A stretch of 6,128 bases of DNA from Bacteroidetes bacterium UBA7368 (GCA_002469915.1 DKOG01000245.1:26716-32843), one strand, 5' to 3'; shown: positions 1 through 6,128, numbered from the stretch's first letter. Notes: a model not told the origin generated them from the sequence alone. A program made the numbers and translations.

Positions 1-37
1 TTTTCCCGTCGCGCCTCTTTTTTTCTTTTATCCCTGA

Positions 38-48
38 AGGTCCAGTGG
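38..48 (+). promoter_or_regulatory. Start region of the LytR_C gene, complementary to its own 3' flank
   Basis: AGGTCCAG (38-45) runs into the GTG start codon (45-47). The same 8 bases recur at 524-531, ahead of rsfS. Bases 40-48 are also a perfect 9-base reverse complement of 514-522, just after the gene's own stop, with a possible extra G-U pair between 39 and 523. Pairing in the mRNA would cover the start codon. The sequence match is directly seen; any regulatory effect is speculation. Confidence 0.3.
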
Positions 49-512
49 CAGGCAAGTTTGGAAATTGGATGATGAATGTGGGTATCGCCGTTGCGGTACT
101 CGTCGCCGCTGTATTGCTTTACGCGTTTTATGTCCGCATATCTACTCCTATACCGGATCCTATGCGCCTTGATGGGGAAACGGATTTGTTAGGGAGTACG
201 ATCCAGGTCCAAGTGCTGAACGGTGCAGGAGTCGATAATCTGGGTCTACAAATGGAAAATCACCTGATTGGCCTTGGTTTCGATGTTGTTGAAACGGACA
301 ACTTCAGAAAAGGAATGGAAAAAACGGTGATTTTGGATCGTTTGGGAAACCTTGATGCCTCAGAACAAGTTGCTTTGGCTATTGAAGCAAATTCAGAGCG
401 TATATCAACGGACATTCTCGTTGATTATTACCTGGACGCAACGATTATTATTGGTCGGGACTATCAGGAATTTCTGCCTTGGAAAGTCCCCGACTTAGAG
501 GAAGTGAATTAA
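45..512 (+). CDS. LytR C-terminal (LytR_C) domain membrane protein
   Basis: This is a 155-residue protein with one N-terminal membrane segment (about residues 11-31, rich in V/A/L). A short P/D-rich linker follows, then a LytR_C-type domain (about 52-143). The domain signature is visible as IQVQVLNGAG (53-62), the TVILDRLGN strand (94-102) and the closing ATIIIGRDYQEF (132-143). In this family the domain often sits at the end of LytR-Cps2A-Psr envelope proteins, but it also occurs alone behind a membrane anchor, as here. No LCP catalytic domain is present, so a cell-wall ligase activity should not be assumed. The bulk is probably extracytoplasmic. The start is GTG at 45 with GAAGG at 36-40, a tight 4-base spacing. 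ATG codons at 69 and 72 would still keep the membrane segment and are an alternative. It lies directly upstream of rsfS. Domain identity is fairly sure; the biochemical role is unknown. Confidence 0.85.
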   Translation: MAGKFGNWMMNVGIAVAVLVAAVLLYAFYVRISTPIPDPMRLDGETDLLGSTIQVQVLNGAGVDNLGLQMENHLIGLGFDVVETDNFRKGMEKTVILDRLGNLDASEQVALAIEANSERISTDILVDYYLDATIIIGRDYQEFLPWKVPDLEEVN

Positions 513-516
513 ACCA

Positions 517-531
517 CTGGACTAGGTCCAG
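517..531 (+). repeat. Short inverted repeat (hairpin) between the LytR_C gene and rsfS
   Basis: CTGGAC (517-522) and GTCCAG (526-531) form a perfect 6-bp stem with a TAG loop. It starts 5 bases after the LytR_C stop codon. No T-run follows, so it is not a canonical intrinsic terminator. It could be an RNA-stability or translation-control hairpin. Its left arm overlaps the segment complementary to the upstream gene's start region, so the two pairings would compete. Confidence 0.45.
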
Positions 532-573
532 GGAGCATGGATTCTGAGTAACGAAATTACAGAGCGGGATTTG

Positions 574-996
574 ATGCCAGAACGTTCAGAAGACAAGCAG
601 CGGTCTACACCGGCCCCTGTCAAGGAACTGACCCGATTGGCAGTGGACGCAATCTTGGATAAAAAAGGTCGCGACATCGAAGTTTTTGATGTGCGCGGAG
701 TGAGTGGTGTAGCCGATTTCTTTATCGTCACCACAGGAGAGTCCGAGTTACAGGTAAAAGCCATTGTGCAGTCCATCCGAGCTTCTATTAAAGAAAATGC
801 TAACGAGCGGCCTTGGCACGTAGAGGGTGTAGAGCATAATAATTGGGTTCTTATGGATTATGTGGACCTCGTTGTGCATGTTTTTCTTCCCGAAATGCGT
901 TCATATTACTCACTAGAACGGCTTTGGGGTGATTCACCTCGAGAAACGGTCGCAGATGAAAGCAGCGCTGCAGAAATGGACCTGCTGAAAGACTAA
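574..996 (+). CDS. rsfS: Ribosomal silencing factor RsfS (Iojap/YbeB family)
   Basis: RsfS binds ribosomal protein uL14 on the free 50S subunit and blocks joining with 30S, damping translation when nutrients are short; it is cytosolic. The whole family core is present. Counting from the ATG at 574, it spans about residues 17-123, with the DVRG..GVADFFIVTTGES block (39-57), HVEG (82-85), WVLMDY.DLVVHVF (91-104) and the YYSLERLWGD ending (111-120). The product is 140 residues. It is a little longer than compact homologues because of charged N- and C-terminal tails. The start is uncertain: TTG at 571 directly precedes the ATG, and the frame stays open back to 526, including a CTG at 544 that sits 8 bases after GGGAG (531-535). 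I prefer ATG 574 because the conserved core begins well after it. It lies about 60 bases after the LytR_C gene and 16 before the lipoprotein gene, consistent with an operon. Confidence 0.96.
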   Translation: MPERSEDKQRSTPAPVKELTRLAVDAILDKKGRDIEVFDVRGVSGVADFFIVTTGESELQVKAIVQSIRASIKENANERPWHVEGVEHNNWVLMDYVDLVVHVFLPEMRSYYSLERLWGDSPRETVADESSAAEMDLLKD

Positions 997-1000
997 GAAA

Positions 1001-1005
1001 CGGAG
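1001..1005 (+). promoter_or_regulatory. Ribosome binding site of the lipoprotein gene
   Basis: CGGAG lies 7 bases before the ATG at 1013. This favours that ATG over the in-frame GTG at 1007, which would be only 1 base from the motif. Confidence 0.6.
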
Positions 1006-1012
1006 TGTGATT

Positions 1013-1534
1013 ATGGTCGGACGAATGTATTCAAGCGCAGGCATGCTTTTGCTAGCGTGTCTCTTTCTTTCCGGCTGTTTGGCCTTCTCGCCGATCCGAG
1101 GTGAGAAGGATGAATTTGGTCACAGAATTGACGGGTCAACTGAGGATGGACGTCAAACTATTGTCATTTCCCCTCCCGATGAAGGCACAAACTATCGTTT
1201 TTTTGCAGCATCCTACGAATCTGTGGTAATTCGCCCTGCGCTAGTTATGGCTGAAAATGTAGGTGATGGGGTACCGGTTGAGGTTCTGATAAAGGGCTCT
1301 TTTCCTGATTCTTGCTCCGAATTACACGGTGTTGAGCAGCAGAGGGCAGGTAATCTATTCCTAGTCACACTCACCATGAGGCGCCCGGAAGGAGCCGTTT
1401 GTGCGAGTGTGCTGCGACCCTACCGCTTTTATCTGGGTCTAGATGGATTGTCTAAACCTGGTTCCTATTCGATGAAACTGAATGACGAAACACACACATT
1501 CGTGATTCAACCACTTGCTGAAACCGATTCTTAA
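1013..1534 (+). CDS. Putative lipoprotein of unknown function
   Basis: The product is 173 residues from the ATG at 1013. It has a lipoprotein signal peptide: a short basic/polar start, a hydrophobic stretch (LLLACLFL) and a classic lipobox LSGC with the lipidated Cys at residue 22 (codon 1076-1078). The mature part reads as a small beta-rich domain. It has two further cysteines, at 101 (PDSCSE) and 130 (GAVCAS), that could form a disulfide, and it ends in a GSYSMKLND-ETHTFVI strand pair. The pattern of a PD-C-x-E turn, then a GN-hydrophobic strand, RRP..AVC and a closing PGSY segment resembles an uncharacterised secreted beta-sandwich family that I recall from other bacterial phyla. I cannot name it with confidence. 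It lies 16 bases after rsfS and 8 bases before the T9SS cargo gene, so co-expression is likely. It is clearly a real gene; its function is not known. Confidence 0.85.
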   Translation: MVGRMYSSAGMLLLACLFLSGCLAFSPIRGEKDEFGHRIDGSTEDGRQTIVISPPDEGTNYRFFAASYESVVIRPALVMAENVGDGVPVEVLIKGSFPDSCSELHGVEQQRAGNLFLVTLTMRRPEGAVCASVLRPYRFYLGLDGLSKPGSYSMKLNDETHTFVIQPLAETDS

Positions 1535-1542
1535 CGCGACTC

Positions 1543-2388
1543 ATGGCCAACTTCAAATCGAACCTGTCCGTAATTCTTGTATTGGCTTCCAGTTCGTTGC
1601 TGGTTGCTGCTAGTCTGTACGCGGGCGGCCCACCCTCTGGTGTTACAGGGGGGCCTGGTGATGTTGTAGGAGCATGCACGCAGTGCCACTTCTCGAATGC
1701 GCTGAACTCAGGTGATGGATCAGTGGACATTACCGGACCCATAAGCTACACGCCCGACGCTACCTTGGAGATGACGATTAGGGCGGCCCGACCGGGAGCA
1801 GCTCGCTTTGGATTTGAGATCGTAGCGAAAGACGCATCAGATGCCAACGTAGGGACATGGGAGATCACACCAGGAACGCAGCATGCGGACAACGGATTTA
1901 CTCCTACCTACTTAACGCATGCAGCGGATGCTCCATTTGCTGCAGATGAGTTCGAATGGACGGTTCGTTGGATACCACCGACAGGAGGAGCAGGAGATGT
2001 CACGTTTTATGCGGCCGCCAATACTGCGAACGGAGACGGCTTTAGTTTTGGCGACTTCATCTATACAACGTCTAAACCAGTAGCAATGGCAGGCGGGACA
2101 GCGAATGAGACGTTAGAATTGCCCGAAGCGCTCGTCTTGAACCCAGTGTATCCCAATCCGGCTAGAACGTCAGTGACCTTTTCATACGATATGAACCGGG
2201 CCGCCGATGTGCAGATTAAGCTGTTTGACACTTCTGGGAAAATGGCAGCTATTCATTCCGTTCAGTCTCAGGCTTCGGGTAGCCACTTGAGCACGTTGGA
2301 CGTGGCTCACTTATCTCCCGGTGTATACGCCTTTAGACTCGAAGCGGCTGGAAGTGTTAAAACTGGAACCGTCAGTATCGTTCGATAA
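1543..2388 (+). CDS. Secreted CxxCH protein with choice-of-anchor-V-like domain and T9SS sorting domain
   Basis: This 281-residue exported protein starts with a signal peptide (about 1-27, hydrophobic core ILVLASSSLLVAA, cleavage probably after LYA). The mature N-terminus reads GGPPSGVTGGPGD followed by CTQCH (residues 45-49, bases 1675-1689). This is a c-type haem attachment motif and matches the start of choice-of-anchor-V/Reeler-like domains. That domain fills about residues 28-180, with YLTH (His 126), EWTVRW (138-143) and a YAAANTANGDG segment. A C-terminal type A T9SS sorting domain follows (about 197-281): PVYPNPARTSVTFSY, a central QIKLFDTSGK strand and the closing LSPGVYAFRLEAAG. The sorting tail implies export across the outer membrane and surface attachment or release. 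No Shine-Dalgarno motif is obvious before the ATG, and the gap from the lipoprotein gene is only 8 bases, so coupled translation is plausible. Covalent haem binding is inferred from the motif alone. The biochemical role is unknown. Confidence 0.9.
   Translation: MANFKSNLSVILVLASSSLLVAASLYAGGPPSGVTGGPGDVVGACTQCHFSNALNSGDGSVDITGPISYTPDATLEMTIRAARPGAARFGFEIVAKDASDANVGTWEITPGTQHADNGFTPTYLTHAADAPFAADEFEWTVRWIPPTGGAGDVTFYAAANTANGDGFSFGDFIYTTSKPVAMAGGTANETLELPEALVLNPVYPNPARTSVTFSYDMNRAADVQIKLFDTSGKMAAIHSVQSQASGSHLSTLDVAHLSPGVYAFRLEAAGSVKTGTVSIVR
1675..1689 (+). other. c-type haem attachment motif CTQCH
   Basis: Cys45-Thr-Gln-Cys48-His49 lies about 18 residues after the predicted signal cleavage site. 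It is the only CxxCH in the window. His114 and His126 are candidate distal ligands, but this assignment is a guess from position. Confidence 0.6.
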
Positions 2389-5271
2389 CTATTGGTTGGA
2401 CAAAGAGTCGCGAGAAATCTGTTCTTGCATGACTTCGTAAAAGGCTTGGGTTTCTTCGACCGTGGTCCTCATTTCTGGGTCGCCCAGAAGATCTGCGATG
2501 GCGTTGGTGAATCGCGCGTACCCTTCGAAGTTTTTCACCTCCAGGTAAGAGCCTCGAATGACTTCAACAAATCGGGCTACTCGTCCCATCAAGTTTGAGT
2601 CGTTGGTGGCGTCTGCAATTAGCAATCGATGCAAGATGAGTGGTTCAGCCTGTTCCCAAAGCTGTGTGGCCGTTTCCATGTCGCCCAATATTGAGTACGC
2701 CTGCGCCATGAAGGCATAGGAGGTTTCATCTCCAGGAATTGTTTCAAACGGAACTTGCTCCATGAACCAGTTCATCAAATCGAGGCCTTCCTCGACCAGA
2801 CCTTGCTGGGCCATTGTTTCAGCTGTATGAGAGAAGATGTTTCGATAATTGTCCGTCATGCGTCGGATGTTTTCGTCGAAATACACATCTGGATCATTCA
2901 AGCCCGTGAAACGGAATTGCCGGAGTTTAGCATCTGTAAGGCCGGGTACAACGCGACCTAATTGATCATCATGCTTGATAGGTACGACGCGATAAGCCTG
3001 TCCTTCCAATTGGAAATAGTCATGCAGGTTCAATTGCCCAGATGGTGCTACTGTCACAGCAAAGTAGATAGGCCGTTTCCAGTTTTGCTGGGCATTTGTC
3101 AGCAAAATATTGAGCGCAGCCTGATCCGCACCATACAGCAGGTTTAACTCCTTGCTATAGGGACGACCCTCTAGTGTCCATTTCATTGGGCTTTCGATGA
3201 GGCTAGAATCCTGGTGCTGGATGCGGGCATCCATTTCACTCGTTCCCAAAATGGCCTCTTTATCGACTGGCATTTCCAACTGACGTGGCTGCCAACCCAT
3301 AATCTCAAGGTTCTCGATGTCATCATCTGCTAGAGATATCGGAAGTGGAGCAGAATCACGGGACCACTGATCTTTCAACTGCTGGACGTACCAAGGTGTG
3401 TTGAGTAGTGAAAGGTTAGCGACTCGGACATCCTGACGCACTCCTTCCACTTCCTGGATATACCATAAAGGGAAGGTGTCATTATCTCCATTAGTGAATA
3501 TGACCGCGTTATCCTCGAGGCCAACCAGCATATTGTAGGCATAGTCTCCAGCAACGTATCGGCCACTACGATCATGGTCGTCGTAGTTAACAAGCATCAT
3601 CAGGAGCGGTACGGCGGCAAAGATGATAGCTGAAGCGCCCAGTAGACCGGCTTGCAGAGCTCCTCCTGTAAGGCGGTCCTTTACACTGTCATACATCAGA
3701 CGGAGTAATCCCGTGGCTCCTATACCCACCCAGATACTGAACGCGAAGAACGAAGCTACATAGGCGTAGTCTCTCTCTCGAGGTTGCATAGGCGTTTGAT
3801 TCAAGTATAGAATAATACCAATACCTGTAATCAAGAAGAGGACTAAGACGGCGAATGCTCGTCTCCAATCACGCATGAAATGGAAGGCTGCGCCAATCAA
3901 TCCTAACAAGAGGGGAAGTCCATAGTAGGCGTTTCTACTCGCTCTCTCACTTGGCGTTTGATAAAAATACTGGTCACTCTCCAAACTGGATAGCCCTGTA
4001 ATAGCCGGTGCATCCTGTATGTCACTTGCACGCCCCACAAAATTCCACAGGAAGTAACGCATGTACATATGCCCAACCTGGTACTGCCAGAAATACTCTG
4101 AGTCCGATTCATATCGGGCGTACACTCGAGTGTGATTGGGATCGGGAGAATATCTACGAGGGAACAGCTTTTCTTGTCCGGAACGGCTTGGAATGGTGCC
4201 CTGAGCATTGTCATAGGTGAAACCAGTGAGCAGGGGAGTCGCTCCGTACTGTTCTCGTTTCAGATATGAAACGATGGCATCGACCGTTTCGGGGTCATTT
4301 TCATCAATTGGAGGATTCGACGCGCTTCGAATAAAAATAAGCGTGTAGGATGAGTAGCCAATCATAACTACCGTCAGGCAGAGCATCACTAGATTTAGAG
4401 CCTGCTTTCCGTTTTTATGGGACCACCAGACGCCGAACCCGATTGCTGCAAAAAAGGTCACGGTCAGGAACAGGGGAGTAGGTGAATCTCCTAGTACGCC
4501 AGGCAGAACTTGAACCAAGCCGGGATAGACAATTAAAAACGAAAGGGAAGAGACGGCACCTGTGCCAACTAGACCCCAAAATAATTGCTTGCCATTCCAC
4601 TCTTCATTTTCAAACTCGATGTAGAACACAATCAGAGCAATGAAGAAAATAGCTAGCAGGTTCAACAAGTGAACTCCAATGGCGAGGCCAAATAAATAGG
4701 CGATTAGAATCAGGTATCTGTTGGTCGCTAAACCGAAACGATGTTGCCCACCGCTGAGCCGCTCATCTTCCAATGCTGCTTCTTCTCTCCATCGGAGAAT
4801 CAGATAGACCACGGCAGCAGTAAATAACATGGACAGAGCATACACCTCGGCTTCCACTGCGTTGAACCAAAACGAGTCCGTTACAGCGAATGTACAGGCC
4901 CCAATTACGCCCCCAGCTAAGGCCATAATGCGGTCGAATGGATTCCACGTTGAAGGGTGTCCCTGCCATTCGCGAATTAAGCGAACGATAATGAGGTGCA
5001 AAAGCAGTACCGTGACCGCACTGGAAAACACGGATACGAGATTAACCGAGAGGGCAACGTATTCGGAGGGGACGAACATTGAGAAGAATCGCCCAATGAG
5101 CATAAAAAATGGTGCCCCCGGGGGATGCGAGACTTGAAGTCTGTTGGCAATGGCGATAAACTCGCCTGAATCCCAGAAGGAAGTAGCTGGCGCCACTGTC
5201 AGGAAATAAAGTACCAGGGAATAGGCGAAAACTAGCCAGGAGACAAGTTTTTCAGTCTGTTTCCAGTTCAT
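2389..5271 (-). CDS. DUF2723 / TMEM260-like membrane protein, probable protein O-mannosyltransferase
   Basis: This 960-residue protein belongs to the DUF2723 family common in Bacteroidota and relatives. Its eukaryotic relative TMEM260 is a protein O-mannosyltransferase of the GT-C type, so transfer of a lipid-linked sugar to exported proteins is likely but unproven here. Membrane segments are visible around residues 10-28, 74-97, 115-131, 143-160, 186-218, 231-249, 265-283, 292-314, 449-466, 472-490, 505-525 and 541-561. The first loop carries FWDSGEF (32-38), in which Asp34 and Glu37 are the likely GT-C catalytic or metal-site acids, then HPPGAPF (49-55). Other family hallmarks are PMQPRERDYAYV (494-505), TNGDNDTFPLWYIQEVEGVR (593-612) and NWKRPIYFAVTV (730-741). 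The region from about 800 to the end is soluble, helical and TPR-like, and probably extracytoplasmic. The ATG at 5271 begins right before the first membrane helix; no clear Shine-Dalgarno motif precedes it. It lies 88 bases downstream of rsmI on the same strand, and its stop abuts the stop of the convergent gene. Confidence 0.93.
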   Translation of the reverse strand: MNWKQTEKLVSWLVFAYSLVLYFLTVAPATSFWDSGEFIAIANRLQVSHPPGAPFFMLIGRFFSMFVPSEYVALSVNLVSVFSSAVTVLLLHLIIVRLIREWQGHPSTWNPFDRIMALAGGVIGACTFAVTDSFWFNAVEAEVYALSMLFTAAVVYLILRWREEAALEDERLSGGQHRFGLATNRYLILIAYLFGLAIGVHLLNLLAIFFIALIVFYIEFENEEWNGKQLFWGLVGTGAVSSLSFLIVYPGLVQVLPGVLGDSPTPLFLTVTFFAAIGFGVWWSHKNGKQALNLVMLCLTVVMIGYSSYTLIFIRSASNPPIDENDPETVDAIVSYLKREQYGATPLLTGFTYDNAQGTIPSRSGQEKLFPRRYSPDPNHTRVYARYESDSEYFWQYQVGHMYMRYFLWNFVGRASDIQDAPAITGLSSLESDQYFYQTPSERASRNAYYGLPLLLGLIGAAFHFMRDWRRAFAVLVLFLITGIGIILYLNQTPMQPRERDYAYVASFFAFSIWVGIGATGLLRLMYDSVKDRLTGGALQAGLLGASAIIFAAVPLLMMLVNYDDHDRSGRYVAGDYAYNMLVGLEDNAVIFTNGDNDTFPLWYIQEVEGVRQDVRVANLSLLNTPWYVQQLKDQWSRDSAPLPISLADDDIENLEIMGWQPRQLEMPVDKEAILGTSEMDARIQHQDSSLIESPMKWTLEGRPYSKELNLLYGADQAALNILLTNAQQNWKRPIYFAVTVAPSGQLNLHDYFQLEGQAYRVVPIKHDDQLGRVVPGLTDAKLRQFRFTGLNDPDVYFDENIRRMTDNYRNIFSHTAETMAQQGLVEEGLDLMNWFMEQVPFETIPGDETSYAFMAQAYSILGDMETATQLWEQAEPLILHRLLIADATNDSNLMGRVARFVEVIRGSYLEVKNFEGYARFTNAIADLLGDPEMRTTVEETQAFYEVMQEQISRDSLSNQ

Positions 5272-5317
5272 ACGTATCAGGGTTCAGCAAACTGCAGGAA
5301 TCGTTGACGGACGAATG

Positions 5318-5335
5318 GCCGGAGCGAATGCCGGC
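5318..5335. repeat. Inverted repeat 1 in the rsmI-DUF2723 spacer
   Basis: GCCGG (5318-5322) and CCGGC (5331-5335) can pair around an 8-base loop. The segment also holds an imperfect direct repeat, CGAATGGCCGG (5312-5322) against CGAATGCCGG (5325-5334). No T-run follows on the minus strand, so there is no evidence for an intrinsic terminator. Confidence 0.35.
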
Positions 5336-5337
5336 TT

Positions 5338-5357
5338 CATCGCGGATGAACGCGATG
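5338..5357 (-). repeat. Inverted repeat 2, hairpin just after the rsmI stop
   Basis: CATCGCG (5338-5344) and CGCGATG (5351-5357) form a perfect 7-bp stem with a 6-base loop. In the minus-strand transcript it begins 2 bases after the rsmI TAG. It is GC-rich but lacks a downstream U-tract; the GC-rich inverted repeat 1 follows instead. It could mark an mRNA 3' end, an attenuating or processing hairpin between the two genes, or a REP-like element. Confidence 0.45.
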
Positions 5358-5359
5358 GT

Positions 5360-6073
5360 CTAAGGATTGATTCGCTCAGACGCCTTTCTCGACGCCAATA
5401 ACACCACGCACTCTCCACGAATACGTGTTTGAGCTGTAGCCCATTCAATAAGCTCTTCGAGTGAGCCTCTAGCGTACTCTTCGAATTTTTTGGAGATCTC
5501 GCGGGCGACGACCGCTTGGCGGTCATCGCCCGCGAAGCTCGCCAACTGAGTTAATAACTTGCCAAGACGATGTGGGGACTCGTAAAAAACTACCGTACGA
5601 TCTTCCTCAACAAGCAATTTAATCCGTGTTTGCCGGCCCTTTTTGGGAGGTAAAAAGCCCTCGAAGACAAATTTATCAGTGGGAAGACCGCTCGCAGCCA
5701 AAGCGGGAATCAAAGCAGTAGCTCCGGGTAGCGCTTCAACTCGAAGATGAGCATCCAGTGCAGCTCGCGTTAGTAAGTATCCGGGATCAGAAATTCCCGG
5801 TGTGCCGGCATCGCTGATCAAGGCCACATCATCGCCTAGAATCATTTTTTCAACGATTCTTGGGACTTTACCGTGTTCATTATGGGCATGAAGACTCGTG
5901 CGAGGTGTCTCGATTCCATAATGATTCAGAAGTACACCGGAGGTTCTTGTGTCTTCGCATGCTACTAGTGAAACAGCCTTAAGCGTATCCACAGCCCTGA
6001 ATGTCATGTCACTCAGGTTTCCGATTGGCGTGGGGACCAGGAAAAGGGTACCGGGTGTTTTGGGATCACTCAT
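5360..6073 (-). CDS. rsmI: 16S rRNA (cytidine1402-2'-O)-methyltransferase RsmI
   Basis: RsmI uses S-adenosylmethionine to methylate the ribose of C1402 in the 16S rRNA decoding centre. It is a cytosolic member of the tetrapyrrole (corrin/porphyrin) methylase fold family. The 237-residue product carries the full signature set: VPTPIGNL (13-20), CEDTR (39-43), HNEH (64-67), the SAM-site block ISDAGTPGISDPGY (86-99), LPGATALIPAL (115-125), GFLPPKKG (139-146), YESPHRL (164-170), REISKKFEE (191-199) and RGECVV (209-214). It is shorter than the roughly 286-residue E. coli enzyme because it ends after the methylase fold without the extra C-terminal extension. As far as I recall, this is usual for Bacteroidota-type homologues. 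The ATG at 6073 is set by the position of the VPTPIGNL motif; no Shine-Dalgarno motif is seen before it, but a run of seven A (T at 6094-6100 on the plus strand) lies about 20 bases upstream. It probably shares a transcript with the DUF2723 gene. Confidence 0.97.
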   Translation of the reverse strand: MSDPKTPGTLFLVPTPIGNLSDMTFRAVDTLKAVSLVACEDTRTSGVLLNHYGIETPRTSLHAHNEHGKVPRIVEKMILGDDVALISDAGTPGISDPGYLLTRAALDAHLRVEALPGATALIPALAASGLPTDKFVFEGFLPPKKGRQTRIKLLVEEDRTVVFYESPHRLGKLLTQLASFAGDDRQAVVAREISKKFEEYARGSLEELIEWATAQTRIRGECVVLLASRKASERINP

Positions 6074-6128
6074 GGAGTATCTGAAGGAGGGGCTTTTTTT
6101 CGGCTAAAGGATGGAATGCTGAAATCGG

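Noticed and set aside
1..44. T-rich leader (T-run 18-24 and 26-29) as a terminator tail of an upstream gene or a promoter element
   Set aside because: No GC-rich stem precedes the T-run within the window and no -35/-10 or Bacteroidota TAnnTTTG-type box is convincing.
2376..2387. TATCG-TT-CGATA palindrome at the end of the T9SS cargo gene as a bidirectional terminator
   Set aside because: The stem is only 5 bp, AT-rich and has a 2-base loop; no T-run lies on either side.
4829..5137. 102-codon plus-strand open frame inside the DUF2723 gene
   Set aside because: It lies antisense to well-conserved membrane segments and shows no recognisable domain; it is a shadow of the real gene.
5315..5401. 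28-codon plus-strand frame (ATG 5315, stop 5399-5401) with protein-like composition
   Set aside because: It is short, antisense to the rsmI end and built largely from the inverted repeats. No Shine-Dalgarno motif and no homology are recognised.
5284..5526. 80-codon minus-strand open frame overlapping the 3' end of rsmI and the spacer
   Set aside because: Most of it is an alternative frame of rsmI, and the rest reads through the inverted repeats. There is no domain and no start signal.
6086..6128. Possible start of a divergent plus-strand gene (GGAGG at 6086-6090, ATG at 6115 open to the window edge)
   Set aside because: Only four full codons are visible and the spacing from GGAGG is too long. 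The ATGs at 6072 and 6111 run into early stops. Not enough sequence to support a gene.
6074..6128. Promoter for rsmI on the minus strand (a GATACT box near the start)
   Set aside because: The GATACT-like box is 2 bases from the start codon and has no matching -35 element at proper spacing.

Overview
The window looks like chromosomal sequence from a bacterium of the Bacteroidota/Rhodothermota/Balneolota (FCB) side of the tree, most likely a Rhodothermales-like marine lineage. Three features point there: a long DUF2723-type membrane glycosyltransferase, a secreted protein with a type IX secretion (T9SS, Por) C-terminal sorting domain and a choice-of-anchor-V-like domain, and a LytR_C-domain membrane protein next to rsfS. 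Base composition looks near 50% GC by eye. The taxonomic call is inference from gene content, with no marker-based proof. I see no mobile element, CRISPR array, tRNA or rRNA.

Plus-strand block (45-2388): four genes in a row, probably one transcription unit. They are a single-pass membrane protein with a LytR_C domain, the ribosomal silencing factor rsfS, a small lipoprotein of unknown function, and a secreted protein with one CxxCH haem-binding motif and a T9SS sorting tail. The gaps are about 60, 16 and 8 bases. The 60-base gap holds a perfect 6-bp hairpin, and its left part is also complementary to the start-codon region of the first gene.

Minus-strand block (6073 down to 2389): rsmI (16S rRNA C1402 2'-O-methyltransferase), then an 88-base spacer with two adjacent inverted repeats, then a 960-residue DUF2723/TMEM260-like membrane protein, probably a protein O-mannosyltransferase. 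The two blocks converge with no spacer: the TAA of the plus-strand gene (2386-2388) directly abuts the reverse-strand TAG (2389-2391).

Two genes act on the ribosome (rsfS, rsmI). The other four concern the envelope or secretion: a membrane anchor protein, a lipoprotein, a T9SS cargo, and a glycosyltransferase that may modify exported proteins. The known genes look intact and full length. This is mostly an ordinary housekeeping and envelope region. The points most worth a second look are the haem-motif T9SS cargo, the unassigned lipoprotein, the complementarity around the first gene, and the structured rsmI-DUF2723 spacer.
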